From positions 5,828,001 to 5,892,000 of the forward strand of contig NZ_CP109132.1 in the NCBI RefSeq assembly GCF_035918015.1: a stretch of 64,000 bases of DNA. Reading direction: 5' to 3'. Positions within the stretch are counted from its first letter, which is position 1. Each line of letters begins with the position of its first letter. The notes beneath the pieces are model-generated. The model made no database searches. It was not told the DNA's origin and saw only the letters and a list, made by a program, of their open reading frames with translations. Of this stretch, positions 19,582-26,733 are shown piece by piece. A program made the translations under genes and the position numbers. This DNA is from Streptomyces sp. NBC_01754. Its GTDB lineage: Bacteria; Actinomycetota; Actinomycetes; Streptomycetales; Streptomycetaceae.

Positions 19582-20307
19582 GTGCACCAGGCCGACGCAC
19601 GCACCGAGGCCACGGCCGGAGCGGAACCGGCAGACGACACGGGCACCGAGGACACCCTGGAACTGCGGCTCACCGAGGAACTGCTCGCCGTGCTGGGTGA
19701 CGGGCCGACGCGGGACCAGATGCGCCAGGACCCCTCCGCCCTGGTCGGCGATCCCGCCGCATGGCGGCCGGCCCCCACCGGTGCGGGGCTGTTCCAGCTC
19801 GTCCCGGTGGAGCCCGAACGCGACCTCGGCGTGCTCACCCGCTGGATGAACGACCCTGCGGTGGCGGCCTTCTGGGAGCTCGCCGGGTCGGAGTCGGTGA
19901 CGGCCGACCACCTGAGGCGGCAGCTCGACGGGGACGGCCGCAGCGTCCCCTGCCTCGGCGTCCTGGACGGCAGGCCGATGAGCTACTGGGAGATCTACCG
20001 CGCGGACCTGGACCCACTGGCCCGCCACTACCCGGCCCGGCCCCACGACACCGGCGTTCACCTCCTCGTCGGAGGCGTCGCCAACCGGGGCCGGGGCATC
20101 GGGACCGTACTGCTGAGAGCCGTCTGCGACCTCGTACTCGACAACCGCCCGCTCTGCGCCCGGGTCGTCGCGGAGCCCGACCTGCGCAACACCCCGTCCG
20201 TCGCCGCCTTCCTGGGCGCCGGATTCCGCCTCTCCGCCGAAGTGGAACTGCCCGGCAAGCGAGCCGCCCTGATGATCAGAGAGCGAGCCCACCGTGCACA
20301 GTTGTGA
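19582..20307 (+). CDS. GNAT acyltransferase, IucB/AlcB/MbtK-like
   Basis: A 241-residue protein with the siderophore-type GNAT domain. The WMNDPAVAAFWEL sequence is characteristic of the MbtK/IucB-like acyltransferase family; SYWEIYRADLDPLARHY, then GVHLLVGGVANRGRGIGTVLLRAVC (acyl-CoA pyrophosphate-binding loop RGRGIG) and EPDLRNTPSVAAFLGAGF complete it. These enzymes acylate the N-hydroxylamine or amine of the siderophore precursor. GTG 19582 follows GAGAGGAGAG. The first ~45 residues are acidic linker. It lies between two IucA/IucC genes, so N-acylated diaminobutyrate is the likely product. No N-hydroxylase gene accompanies it. Confidence 0.87.
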   Translation: MHQADARTEATAGAEPADDTGTEDTLELRLTEELLAVLGDGPTRDQMRQDPSALVGDPAAWRPAPTGAGLFQLVPVEPERDLGVLTRWMNDPAVAAFWELAGSESVTADHLRRQLDGDGRSVPCLGVLDGRPMSYWEIYRADLDPLARHYPARPHDTGVHLLVGGVANRGRGIGTVLLRAVCDLVLDNRPLCARVVAEPDLRNTPSVAAFLGAGFRLSAEVELPGKRAALMIRERAHRAQL

Positions 20308-20367
20308 CCGACGCGCCGTCATATCCGTTCCGCCCGAATCCCATCGGTACCACCCGGAGGTGTCACC

Positions 20368-22248
20368 GTGCCGACCCGCCCCGCGAGCCACGAACCGGCC
20401 GAACCGTTCCGTACACGCGACACCCCGGAGCTGACCGAGGCGGTCTGGGACCGCGTGTCGGCCCGGCTGCTCGCGAAGATGCTCGGCGAGTTCGCCTACG
20501 AGGAGGTCGTCGAACCCATTCCGGTACCGGAGGGGGAGCAGGGCGACGGTGGGCGGCAGCCACTTCCGAACAGGCTCTACACCCTTGTCCTCGACGACGG
20601 CGCGACCCTGCGCTTCCTGGCCCGGCGTGGCGTGTACGGCAGTTGGCGCGTCGACGCCGACTCGGTCTCCGTGTCCACCGGGGAAGCCGCGTCGGCGGAC
20701 GGCCGGCACCGCATACCCTTCCGCGACCCGCTGTCCTTCCTCACCCGCGCCCGCAGGCTCCTCGCACTCGACGGAGCCACCCTCGGCCATCTCGTGCGCG
20801 AGCTCACCGCGACCCTGGCCGCCGACGCCCGGCTGGAACACACCGCGATCAGCGCGGACCGGCTCGCCGACCTCCCGTACGCCGAACTCGAAGGGCACCA
20901 GACCGGACACCCCTGGCTCGTGGCCAACAAGGGCCGGCTCGGCTTCTCCGCCGCGGACGCCGCCCGATTCACCCCCGAGGCGCGTACGGCCACCAGACTG
21001 CCCTGGATCGCGGTCAGCACCCGCATAGCCGGCTACCGGGGGGTGGACCGCCTCGCCACCCCCGAGGACCTGTACTCCAGGGAACTCGACGCCGCCGTCC
21101 GTGACTCCTTCACCGGCACCCTCCGGGCCCGCGGACTCGACCCGGACGCCTATCTGTTCCTACCGGTCCACCCCTGGCAGTGGGACGAGTGGATCGTTCC
21201 CCTGTACGCCGCGGCGATCGCCGGCGGCGACATCGTGCTCCTGCACAGCGACGAGGACCTCCGGCTCCCGCAGCAGTCCATCCGCACGTTCAGCAACGTC
21301 GCACGTCCCGACCGGCACACCGTCAAACTGCCGCTGTCGATACTGAACACCCTCGTCTACCGTGGACTGCCGACCGAACGCACCCTCGCCGCACCGGCGG
21401 TCACCGGCTGGGTGCAGAGCCTGTGCGACAACGACCCCTTCCTGCGCGACACCTGCCAGGTCGTTCTGCTCGGTGAAGTCGCCTCGATAGCGGTCGAGCA
21501 TCCGCTCTACGACCAACTCCCCGAGGCGCCGTACCAGTTCAAGGAGATCCTCGGCGCGATCTGGCGGGAGCCGCTGCCGCCCCGGCTCGCGCCCGGCGAA
21601 CGGGCCCGCACCCTGGCCTCCCTGCTCCACACCGACCCCGACGGCCGCGCCTTCACCGCCGAACTGGTCTCCCGCTCGGGGCTCCCGCCGCAGACCTGGC
21701 TGACCCACCTCTTCGCCGCGCTGCTGCCCCCGCTCCTGCACTTCCTGTACCGCTACGGCACCGTCTTCTCCCCGCACGGCGAGAACGCCATCGTGGTCTT
21801 CGACGCGAACGACATACCGGTGCGGCTGGCCATCAAGGACTTCGTGGACGACGTCAACGTCAGCGCCCGCCCGCTGCCCGAGCACGACTCGATGCCGGAA
21901 GAGGTCCGCCGCACCCTGCTGACGGAAGACCCCGCCTTCCTCACCCAGTTCATCCATTCGGGGCTGTTCGTGGGCGTCTTCCGCTATCTGTCCCCGCTCT
22001 GCGAGGAACAACTGGGTGTCGAAGAGGACGCGTTCTGGTCACTTGTCCGCGACGAGATCCTCCGCCACCATGCCCGGTTTCCCGACCTCAAGGAGCGGTT
22101 CGAGATCTTCGACATGCTGACGCCGACCATCGAGCGCCTCTGCCTCAACCGCAACCGTCTGCACGTGGACGGTTACCGAGACCGGCCGGAGCGCCCGCAC
22201 GCCGCCGTCCACGGCCACGTCCCCAATCCGCTCCATCCGTCCGCGTGA
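20368..22248 (+). CDS. IucA/IucC-family NIS siderophore synthetase (second copy)
   Basis: A 626-residue NIS synthetase, clearly diverged from the first copy (the ATP-region motif is EGHQTGHPWLVANKGRLGFS instead of HPTPKSREG). Other family motifs: FLPVHPWQWDEW, QQSIRTFSNVARPDRHTVKLPL, LGEVASIAVEHPLYDQLPEAPYQFKEILGAIWREPL, HGENAIVVFDANDIPVRLAIKDFVDDVN. GGAGGTG precedes the GTG start. By analogy with IucA/IucC and RhbC/RhbF pairs, one enzyme condenses the first amine onto citrate and the other the second. It is the last gene of the four-gene locus; no transporter or reductase gene follows. Confidence 0.92.
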   Translation: MPTRPASHEPAEPFRTRDTPELTEAVWDRVSARLLAKMLGEFAYEEVVEPIPVPEGEQGDGGRQPLPNRLYTLVLDDGATLRFLARRGVYGSWRVDADSVSVSTGEAASADGRHRIPFRDPLSFLTRARRLLALDGATLGHLVRELTATLAADARLEHTAISADRLADLPYAELEGHQTGHPWLVANKGRLGFSAADAARFTPEARTATRLPWIAVSTRIAGYRGVDRLATPEDLYSRELDAAVRDSFTGTLRARGLDPDAYLFLPVHPWQWDEWIVPLYAAAIAGGDIVLLHSDEDLRLPQQSIRTFSNVARPDRHTVKLPLSILNTLVYRGLPTERTLAAPAVTGWVQSLCDNDPFLRDTCQVVLLGEVASIAVEHPLYDQLPEAPYQFKEILGAIWREPLPPRLAPGERARTLASLLHTDPDGRAFTAELVSRSGLPPQTWLTHLFAALLPPLLHFLYRYGTVFSPHGENAIVVFDANDIPVRLAIKDFVDDVNVSARPLPEHDSMPEEVRRTLLTEDPAFLTQFIHSGLFVGVFRYLSPLCEEQLGVEEDAFWSLVRDEILRHHARFPDLKERFEIFDMLTPTIERLCLNRNRLHVDGYRDRPERPHAAVHGHVPNPLHPSA

Positions 22249-22412
22249 ACGCGGCCGTCGCCGTGCGTCCGCTTCCCGGCGTGTGTCCGGCTCCCCCGCG
22301 CGCGTGGGTCCGCCGCCGGTGCACGGTGGGCCGTATGTCCGGTTCCTTGCATGTCCGTGGGTGTCCGGGAGTGAGCCCGGCTGTCAGCGGTGAGCCGTAG
22401 GGTGGACGCGCT

Positions 22413-24380
22413 ATGACGAAGCCATCTCTCTCCGACCTCCTGCACGCCGCCGTCACCGCCGTCGGCGGTACGGAACGGCCCGGCCAGGCCGCCATGGCCG
22501 AGGCCGTCGCCGAGGCCGTCGACGACAACGCCCACCTGCTGGTCCAGGCCGGTACCGGCACGGGCAAGTCCCTCGGATACCTGGTGCCCGCGCTGGCCCA
22601 CGGGGAGCGCGTCGTGGTGGCGACCGCGACCCTCGCCCTCCAGCGCCAGCTGGTGGAGCGGGATCTTCCGCGTACGGTCGAGGCGCTCCATCCGCTGCTA
22701 CGCCGCCGCCCGCAGTTCGCGATGCTCAAGGGCCGGTCGAACTACCTCTGCCTCCACCGGCTCCACGAGGGGGCCCCACAGGACGAGGAGGAGGGTCTGT
22801 TCGACCAGTTCGAGGCAGCCGCGCCGTCCAGCAAGCTGGGCCAGGACCTGCTGCGCATGCGTGACTGGTCCGACGACACGGAGACCGGCGACCGGGACGA
22901 CCTCACCCCTGGTGTCTCGGACCGGGCCTGGGCGCAGGTCTCGGTCTCCTCGCGCGAATGCCTGGGCGCGACGAAGTGCGCGTACGGCGCAGAGTGCTTC
23001 GCCGAGACGGCGAGGGAGCAGGCCAAGCTCGCCGACGTCGTCGTCACCAACCACGCGCTGCTCGCCATCGACGCCATCGAAGGGGCCCCGGTCCTCCCGC
23101 AGCACGAGGTGCTGATCGTCGACGAGGCGCATGAGCTGGTCTCGCGGGTCACCGGGGTGGCCACCGGCGAGCTCACCCCGGGCCAGGTGAACCGGGCGGT
23201 GCGCCGCTCGGCCAAGCTGGTCGACGAGAAGGCCGCCGATGCCCTGGAGACCGCCTCGGAGGGGTTCGAGCGGGTCATGGAGCTGGCGTTGCCGGGGCGC
23301 CTGGAGGAGGTCCCGGAGGACCTCGGCTACGCCCTGACGGCGCTGCGCGACGCGGCCCGTACGGTGATCTCCGCCCTGGGCTCCAACCGGGACAAGTCCG
23401 TGCAGGACGAGGACGCCGTCCGCAAGCAGGCGAGGGCGTCGGTCGAGTCCGTCCACAGTGTCGCCGAGCGCATCATCCAGGGTTCCGAGCACGACGTCGT
23501 CTGGTACGAGCGCCACGACCGCTTCGGTGCCTCGGTCCGCGTCGCGCCCCTGTCGGTGTCCGAGCTGCTGCGCGAGAAGCTCTTCGCGGAGCGTTCGGTG
23601 GTCCTGACCTCGGCCACGCTCAAGCTCGGCGGAGACTTCAACGGGGTGGGGGCCTCGCTCGGGCTCGCTCCGGAGGGCACGGCCGGGGAGGACGTCCCGC
23701 AGTGGAAGGGGATGGACGTCGGATCGCCGTTCGACTACCCGAAGCAGGGCATCCTGTACGTCGCCCGGCACCTGGCCACACCGGGCCGGGAGGGCTCCCG
23801 CACCGACATGCTGGACGAGCTCGCCGAACTGGTGGACGCGGCGGGGGGCCGCACCCTGGGCCTCTTCTCGTCGATGCGGGCGGCGCAGGCCGCGGCTGAG
23901 GAGCTGCGCGGCCGGCAGGACAGGACGATCCTGCTCCAGGGCGAGGAGACGCTCGGCGAGCTGATCAAGAACTTCGCGGCGGATCCGGAGACCTGCCTCT
24001 TCGGCACGTTGTCGCTGTGGCAGGGCGTCGACGTGCCGGGGGCGAGCTGCCAGCTCGTGGTCATGGACCGGATCCCCTTCCCCCGGCCGGACGATCCGCT
24101 GATGAGCGCACGCCAGAAGGCGGCGGAGGAGGCGGGCGGCAACGGCTTCATGGCGGTCGCGGCCACCCACGCGGCACTGCTCATGGCACAGGGCGCGGGG
24201 CGGCTCGTCCGGGCCACGGGGGACAAGGGGGTCGTGGCCGTACTCGACCCACGGTTGGCCAACGCCCGGTACGGAAGCTATCTGCGGGCCTCCCTGCCGG
24301 ACTTCTGGTATACGACGGACCGCGATCAGGCGCGGCGCTCTCTGGCGGCCATCGACGCGGCGGCGAAGGCAGCCGGATAG
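22413..24380 (+). CDS. dinG: DinG/XPD-type iron-sulfur DNA helicase
   Basis: A 655-residue SF2 helicase, 5'-3' by family. Walker A is VQAGTGTGKSLGYL, the DEAH box VLIVDEAHELVSRV, and the C-terminal ATPase motifs include LFGTLSLWQGVDVPG and QGAGRLVRATGD (motif VI). Four cysteines that can ligate the 4Fe-4S cluster are present: one in NYLCLHRL and three in RECLGATKCAYGAECF. Length and order match DinG/YoaA-like helicases, which unwind R-loops, G-quadruplexes and repair intermediates. No SOS box is visible upstream, although lexA is its convergent neighbour. The ATG start lies after a weak GTAGGG site. Confidence 0.93.
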   Translation: MTKPSLSDLLHAAVTAVGGTERPGQAAMAEAVAEAVDDNAHLLVQAGTGTGKSLGYLVPALAHGERVVVATATLALQRQLVERDLPRTVEALHPLLRRRPQFAMLKGRSNYLCLHRLHEGAPQDEEEGLFDQFEAAAPSSKLGQDLLRMRDWSDDTETGDRDDLTPGVSDRAWAQVSVSSRECLGATKCAYGAECFAETAREQAKLADVVVTNHALLAIDAIEGAPVLPQHEVLIVDEAHELVSRVTGVATGELTPGQVNRAVRRSAKLVDEKAADALETASEGFERVMELALPGRLEEVPEDLGYALTALRDAARTVISALGSNRDKSVQDEDAVRKQARASVESVHSVAERIIQGSEHDVVWYERHDRFGASVRVAPLSVSELLREKLFAERSVVLTSATLKLGGDFNGVGASLGLAPEGTAGEDVPQWKGMDVGSPFDYPKQGILYVARHLATPGREGSRTDMLDELAELVDAAGGRTLGLFSSMRAAQAAAEELRGRQDRTILLQGEETLGELIKNFAADPETCLFGTLSLWQGVDVPGASCQLVVMDRIPFPRPDDPLMSARQKAAEEAGGNGFMAVAATHAALLMAQGAGRLVRATGDKGVVAVLDPRLANARYGSYLRASLPDFWYTTDRDQARRSLAAIDAAAKAAG

Positions 24381-24756
24381 GGCGGCGCGACGGGCGACCG
24401 GAAGGAGGAGTGGCCGGACGGACCGTGAGCCGGCGTGGTGAAGGCGGCCAGGAGAAGGCTTGGAGCAGTGCGGCCGGACAGAGAGTGCGAAGGTGCCGGC
24501 GAAGGCAAGGATGTGGACACCTGAGCCGTCCGGTGGTGAGCGCTCCGGCGGCGGCGCGGCCAGGGTGTACCACCTGAGGCGCCCGTATCGCCTGATGCCG
24601 CGCCCGGTGGACGCGTGGACGCGTGGTGGGTGCCGTGGTGGGTGCCTGTCGGAAGGCTCCGCGCCGGGGAGCGACCGCCTCTTCAAGAAAAACAAGGCCC
24701 TGGGGCCCGTCCAGAGGTCCCAGGGCCCGATGTGCGGGATCGGCGCTGCCTTCGCC
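24381..24756. other. gap between dinG and lexA; holds the lexA terminator
   Basis: No gene is seen in these 376 bases between the convergent dinG and lexA genes. Besides the lexA hairpin (24685-24727), nothing is recognised. Confidence 0.6.
24685..24727 (-). terminator. Rho-independent terminator of lexA
   Basis: Read on the minus strand, a 9-bp stem (GGCCCTGGG / CCCAGGGCC; plus-strand 24719-24727 and 24696-24704) is followed by TTGTTTTTCTT. A true U-run terminator, unusual in this high-G+C genome, 30 bases after the lexA stop. Confidence 0.88.
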
Positions 24757-25554
24757 TCACACGCGCCGGAGCACTGCCACGACCTTGCCGAGGATGGTCG
24801 CCTCGTCACCCTGGATGGGCTGGTACGCGGAGTTGTGCGGAAGCAGCCACACATGGCCGTCCTCGCGCTTGAAGCGCTTGACGGTCGCCTCGCCGTCCAG
24901 CATGGCCGCCACGATGTCGCCGTTCTCCGCGACGGGCTGCCGACGCACGGTGACCCAGTCGCCGTCCATGATCGCGGCTTCGATCATGGAATCGCCGACG
25001 ACCTTCAGGACGAACAGCTCACCGTCTCCGACGAGCTGGCGCGGCAGCGGAAAGACGTCCTCGACGGACTCCTCCGCCAGGATCGGTCCGCCGGCCGCGA
25101 TCCGGCCGACCAGTGGCACATACGAAGCGGCCGGCTTTCCGGTGGTGTCCGTCGGCTGGGTGCTGGGCTGGTCGGAACCGCGTACTTCGTAGGCACGCGG
25201 GCGGTGCGGGTCACGGCGCAGGAAGCCCTTGCGCTCCAGAGCCATCAGCTGGTGTGCGACGGACGAGGTGCTGGACAGGCCCACCGCCTGACCGATCTCC
25301 CGCATCGACGGTGGGTAGCCGCGCCGCTGCACGGAGTCACGGATGACCTCGATCACGCGCCGCTGCCGGTCGGTGAGCCCCGAGCTGTCGGCCCGGATCC
25401 CCGGGGGCCTTCCGGGCAAGGAGCGCGCGGGTCGTGCGGGCTCGGGCCCCTCCGGATTCGTGACTGCGTCATTCATGGCATGCACCGGCTCAAGTCGGCT
25501 CTGGGAGCGGTGGTCCTGGGCGGTGATGGTGGCACTGTCAGCGGTGGTGGTCAC
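24757..25554 (-). CDS. lexA: SOS-response repressor LexA
   Basis: A 265-residue LexA. N-terminal winged helix ([37 protein letters not shown]), then the S24 self-cleavage domain: the Ala154-Gly155 scissile bond in RIAAGG, catalytic Ser189 in GDSMIEAAI and Lys226 in GEATVKRFK. RecA-ssDNA stimulates cleavage and relieves repression of DNA-repair genes. The GTG start follows GAGAGGGG; an internal ATG at residue 27 is possible, but the upstream part is conserved in Streptomyces LexA (from memory). Autoregulation is shown by a perfect SOS box 64 bases upstream. It is divergent from nrdR. Confidence 0.97.
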   Translation of the reverse strand: MTTTADSATITAQDHRSQSRLEPVHAMNDAVTNPEGPEPARPARSLPGRPPGIRADSSGLTDRQRRVIEVIRDSVQRRGYPPSMREIGQAVGLSSTSSVAHQLMALERKGFLRRDPHRPRAYEVRGSDQPSTQPTDTTGKPAASYVPLVGRIAAGGPILAEESVEDVFPLPRQLVGDGELFVLKVVGDSMIEAAIMDGDWVTVRRQPVAENGDIVAAMLDGEATVKRFKREDGHVWLLPHNSAYQPIQGDEATILGKVVAVLRRV

Positions 25555-25617
25555 GTCGGCCCCTCTCGAGATGTTCTCCCTAGTTAGGCAACGGTAGTAG
25601 CTTTCGAAAGGTTGCGC

Positions 25618-25631
25618 CAAACACACGTTCG
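25618..25631 (-). promoter_or_regulatory. LexA binding site (SOS box)
   Basis: On the minus strand the 14-mer CGAACGTGTGTTTG fits the actinobacterial/Bacillus SOS consensus CGAACRNRYGTTYG at every position. It ends 64 bases upstream of the lexA GTG, where it would overlap the promoter; this is standard autorepression. Confidence 0.92.
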
Positions 25632-25873
25632 AGTGAAAAACGAATAAAGGTCTGTTGCGGGTATCGCGCGCGGTGTATGGGTGGGCACCCCAGGGCCAGG
25701 CCCGGGGGTCTTCCGCCCCCGGCCTCACGCCGCCCCCGGAAGGGGGCCCGCGAGGGCCCTCGGCGGAGGTCGCGCCTGGGCGCCGTCCCGGGACCCGCGC
25801 TCGGACCGGCCCGGCGTTTCCCGTACCCTCGTGCCGGGCCGTACGCTGCCTCCCGGGCGACCCGGGGGAGCGC

Positions 25874-25891
25874 GACACGCCTAGGGGTGTC
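25874..25891. promoter_or_regulatory. 18-bp near-perfect palindrome upstream of nrdR
   Basis: GACACGCCTAGGGGTGTC is a palindrome broken by one pair. It sits 12 bases upstream of the NrdR-type box and may act as the second NrdR site. It also shares 13 of 14 core bases with a palindrome in the parE leader (48512-48525). Confidence 0.6.
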
Positions 25892-25902
25892 ACCGCCGCA
25901 AA

Positions 25903-25918
25903 ACCCTAGATCTAGTGG
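25903..25918. promoter_or_regulatory. candidate NrdR box
   Basis: ACCCTAGATCTAGTGG contains CTAGATCTAG, which matches 8 of 10 core positions of the NrdR box (acaCwAtATaTwGtgt). Located ~145 bases before the nrdR start, consistent with autoregulation of nrdRJ by NrdR-ATP/dATP. Confidence 0.6.
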
Positions 25919-26060
25919 TTGGATTGCTGCGCGTACCCAGAAGTAGTGGTCCCGGGTCATTCGGGGCCGGATCGATCGCCTATGCTTGCTGCTGCCCGGC
26001 CGGGTCCGTGACGGACCCGGCAAGGCTATTCAGTCGCGCTGTGAAGGAGGGTTCGGAGAC

Positions 26061-26576
26061 ATGCACTGCCCCTTCTGCAGGCACCCCGACAGCCGGGTCG
26101 TCGACAGCCGCACGACGGACGACGGGACGTCGATCCGGCGGCGGCGCCAGTGCCCCGACTGCACGCGTCGCTTCACCACGGTGGAGACCTGCTCGCTGAT
26201 GGTGGTCAAGCGCAGCGGTGTGACCGAGCCCTTCAGCCGGAGCAAGGTCATCTCAGGTGTCCGCAAGGCGTGCCAGGGGCGTCCGGTCACCGAGGACGCC
26301 CTCGCCAAGCTGGGCCAGCGGGTGGAGGAGGCGGTGCGGGCCACCGGAAGCGCCGAGCTGACCACGCATGACGTGGGTCTGGCCATACTCGGCCCCTTGC
26401 AGGAACTCGACCTCGTCGCCTACCTGCGCTTCGCGTCCGTGTACCGCGCGTTCAACTCGCTCGACGACTTCGAGGCCGCCGTCGCGGAACTCCGCGAGCA
26501 GCGGCCACCCGCGGGGGAGCGGGAGGGCGGGGAGACCCCCGAGGTCCCCGCGCCCGCCGCTGCGGCCACCGACTGA
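26061..26576 (+). CDS. nrdR: ribonucleotide reductase repressor NrdR
   Basis: A 171-residue regulator. The N-terminal zinc ribbon has four Cys ([10 protein letters not shown]...[10 protein letters not shown]), followed by an ATP-cone ([27 protein letters not shown]) that senses ATP/dATP. NrdR represses RNR operons when dATP is high. The ATG follows GGAG at 4-7 bases, with a stronger GAAGGAGGG further upstream. It is in the same orientation as nrdJ with a 157-base gap; nrdRJ is a known operon in Streptomyces. The C-terminal ~25 residues are Pro/Ala-rich tail. Confidence 0.97.
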   Translation: MHCPFCRHPDSRVVDSRTTDDGTSIRRRRQCPDCTRRFTTVETCSLMVVKRSGVTEPFSRSKVISGVRKACQGRPVTEDALAKLGQRVEEAVRATGSAELTTHDVGLAILGPLQELDLVAYLRFASVYRAFNSLDDFEAAVAELREQRPPAGEREGGETPEVPAPAAAATD

Positions 26577-26733
26577 CCACGATGCCGCCCCGGCGGGGGC
26601 GGCAGGACCCGTGGCGGGCGGCACAAGACCCGCACCGTGGCGCTGTGCGTGGCGTCCGGAGCATCAGACACACACTGTGCCCTGGGAAGAACTGGGCACT
26701 TCAGGGCGTTTTTGCCCATATATGGGAGGCGGC

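Larger units (their letters stand above)
25555..26060. other. lexA-nrdR divergent intergenic region
   Basis: A 506-base control region. It holds the LexA box near lexA, a GC-dense block without recognised features (about 25660-25860), and near nrdR an 18-bp near-palindrome and a NrdR-type box. No reading frame with convincing coding features is present. Confidence 0.7.

Noticed and set aside
26580..26733. Cobalamin riboswitch before nrdJ
   Set aside because: No B12-box-like conserved sequence is visible, and in Streptomyces that riboswitch belongs to nrdABS.
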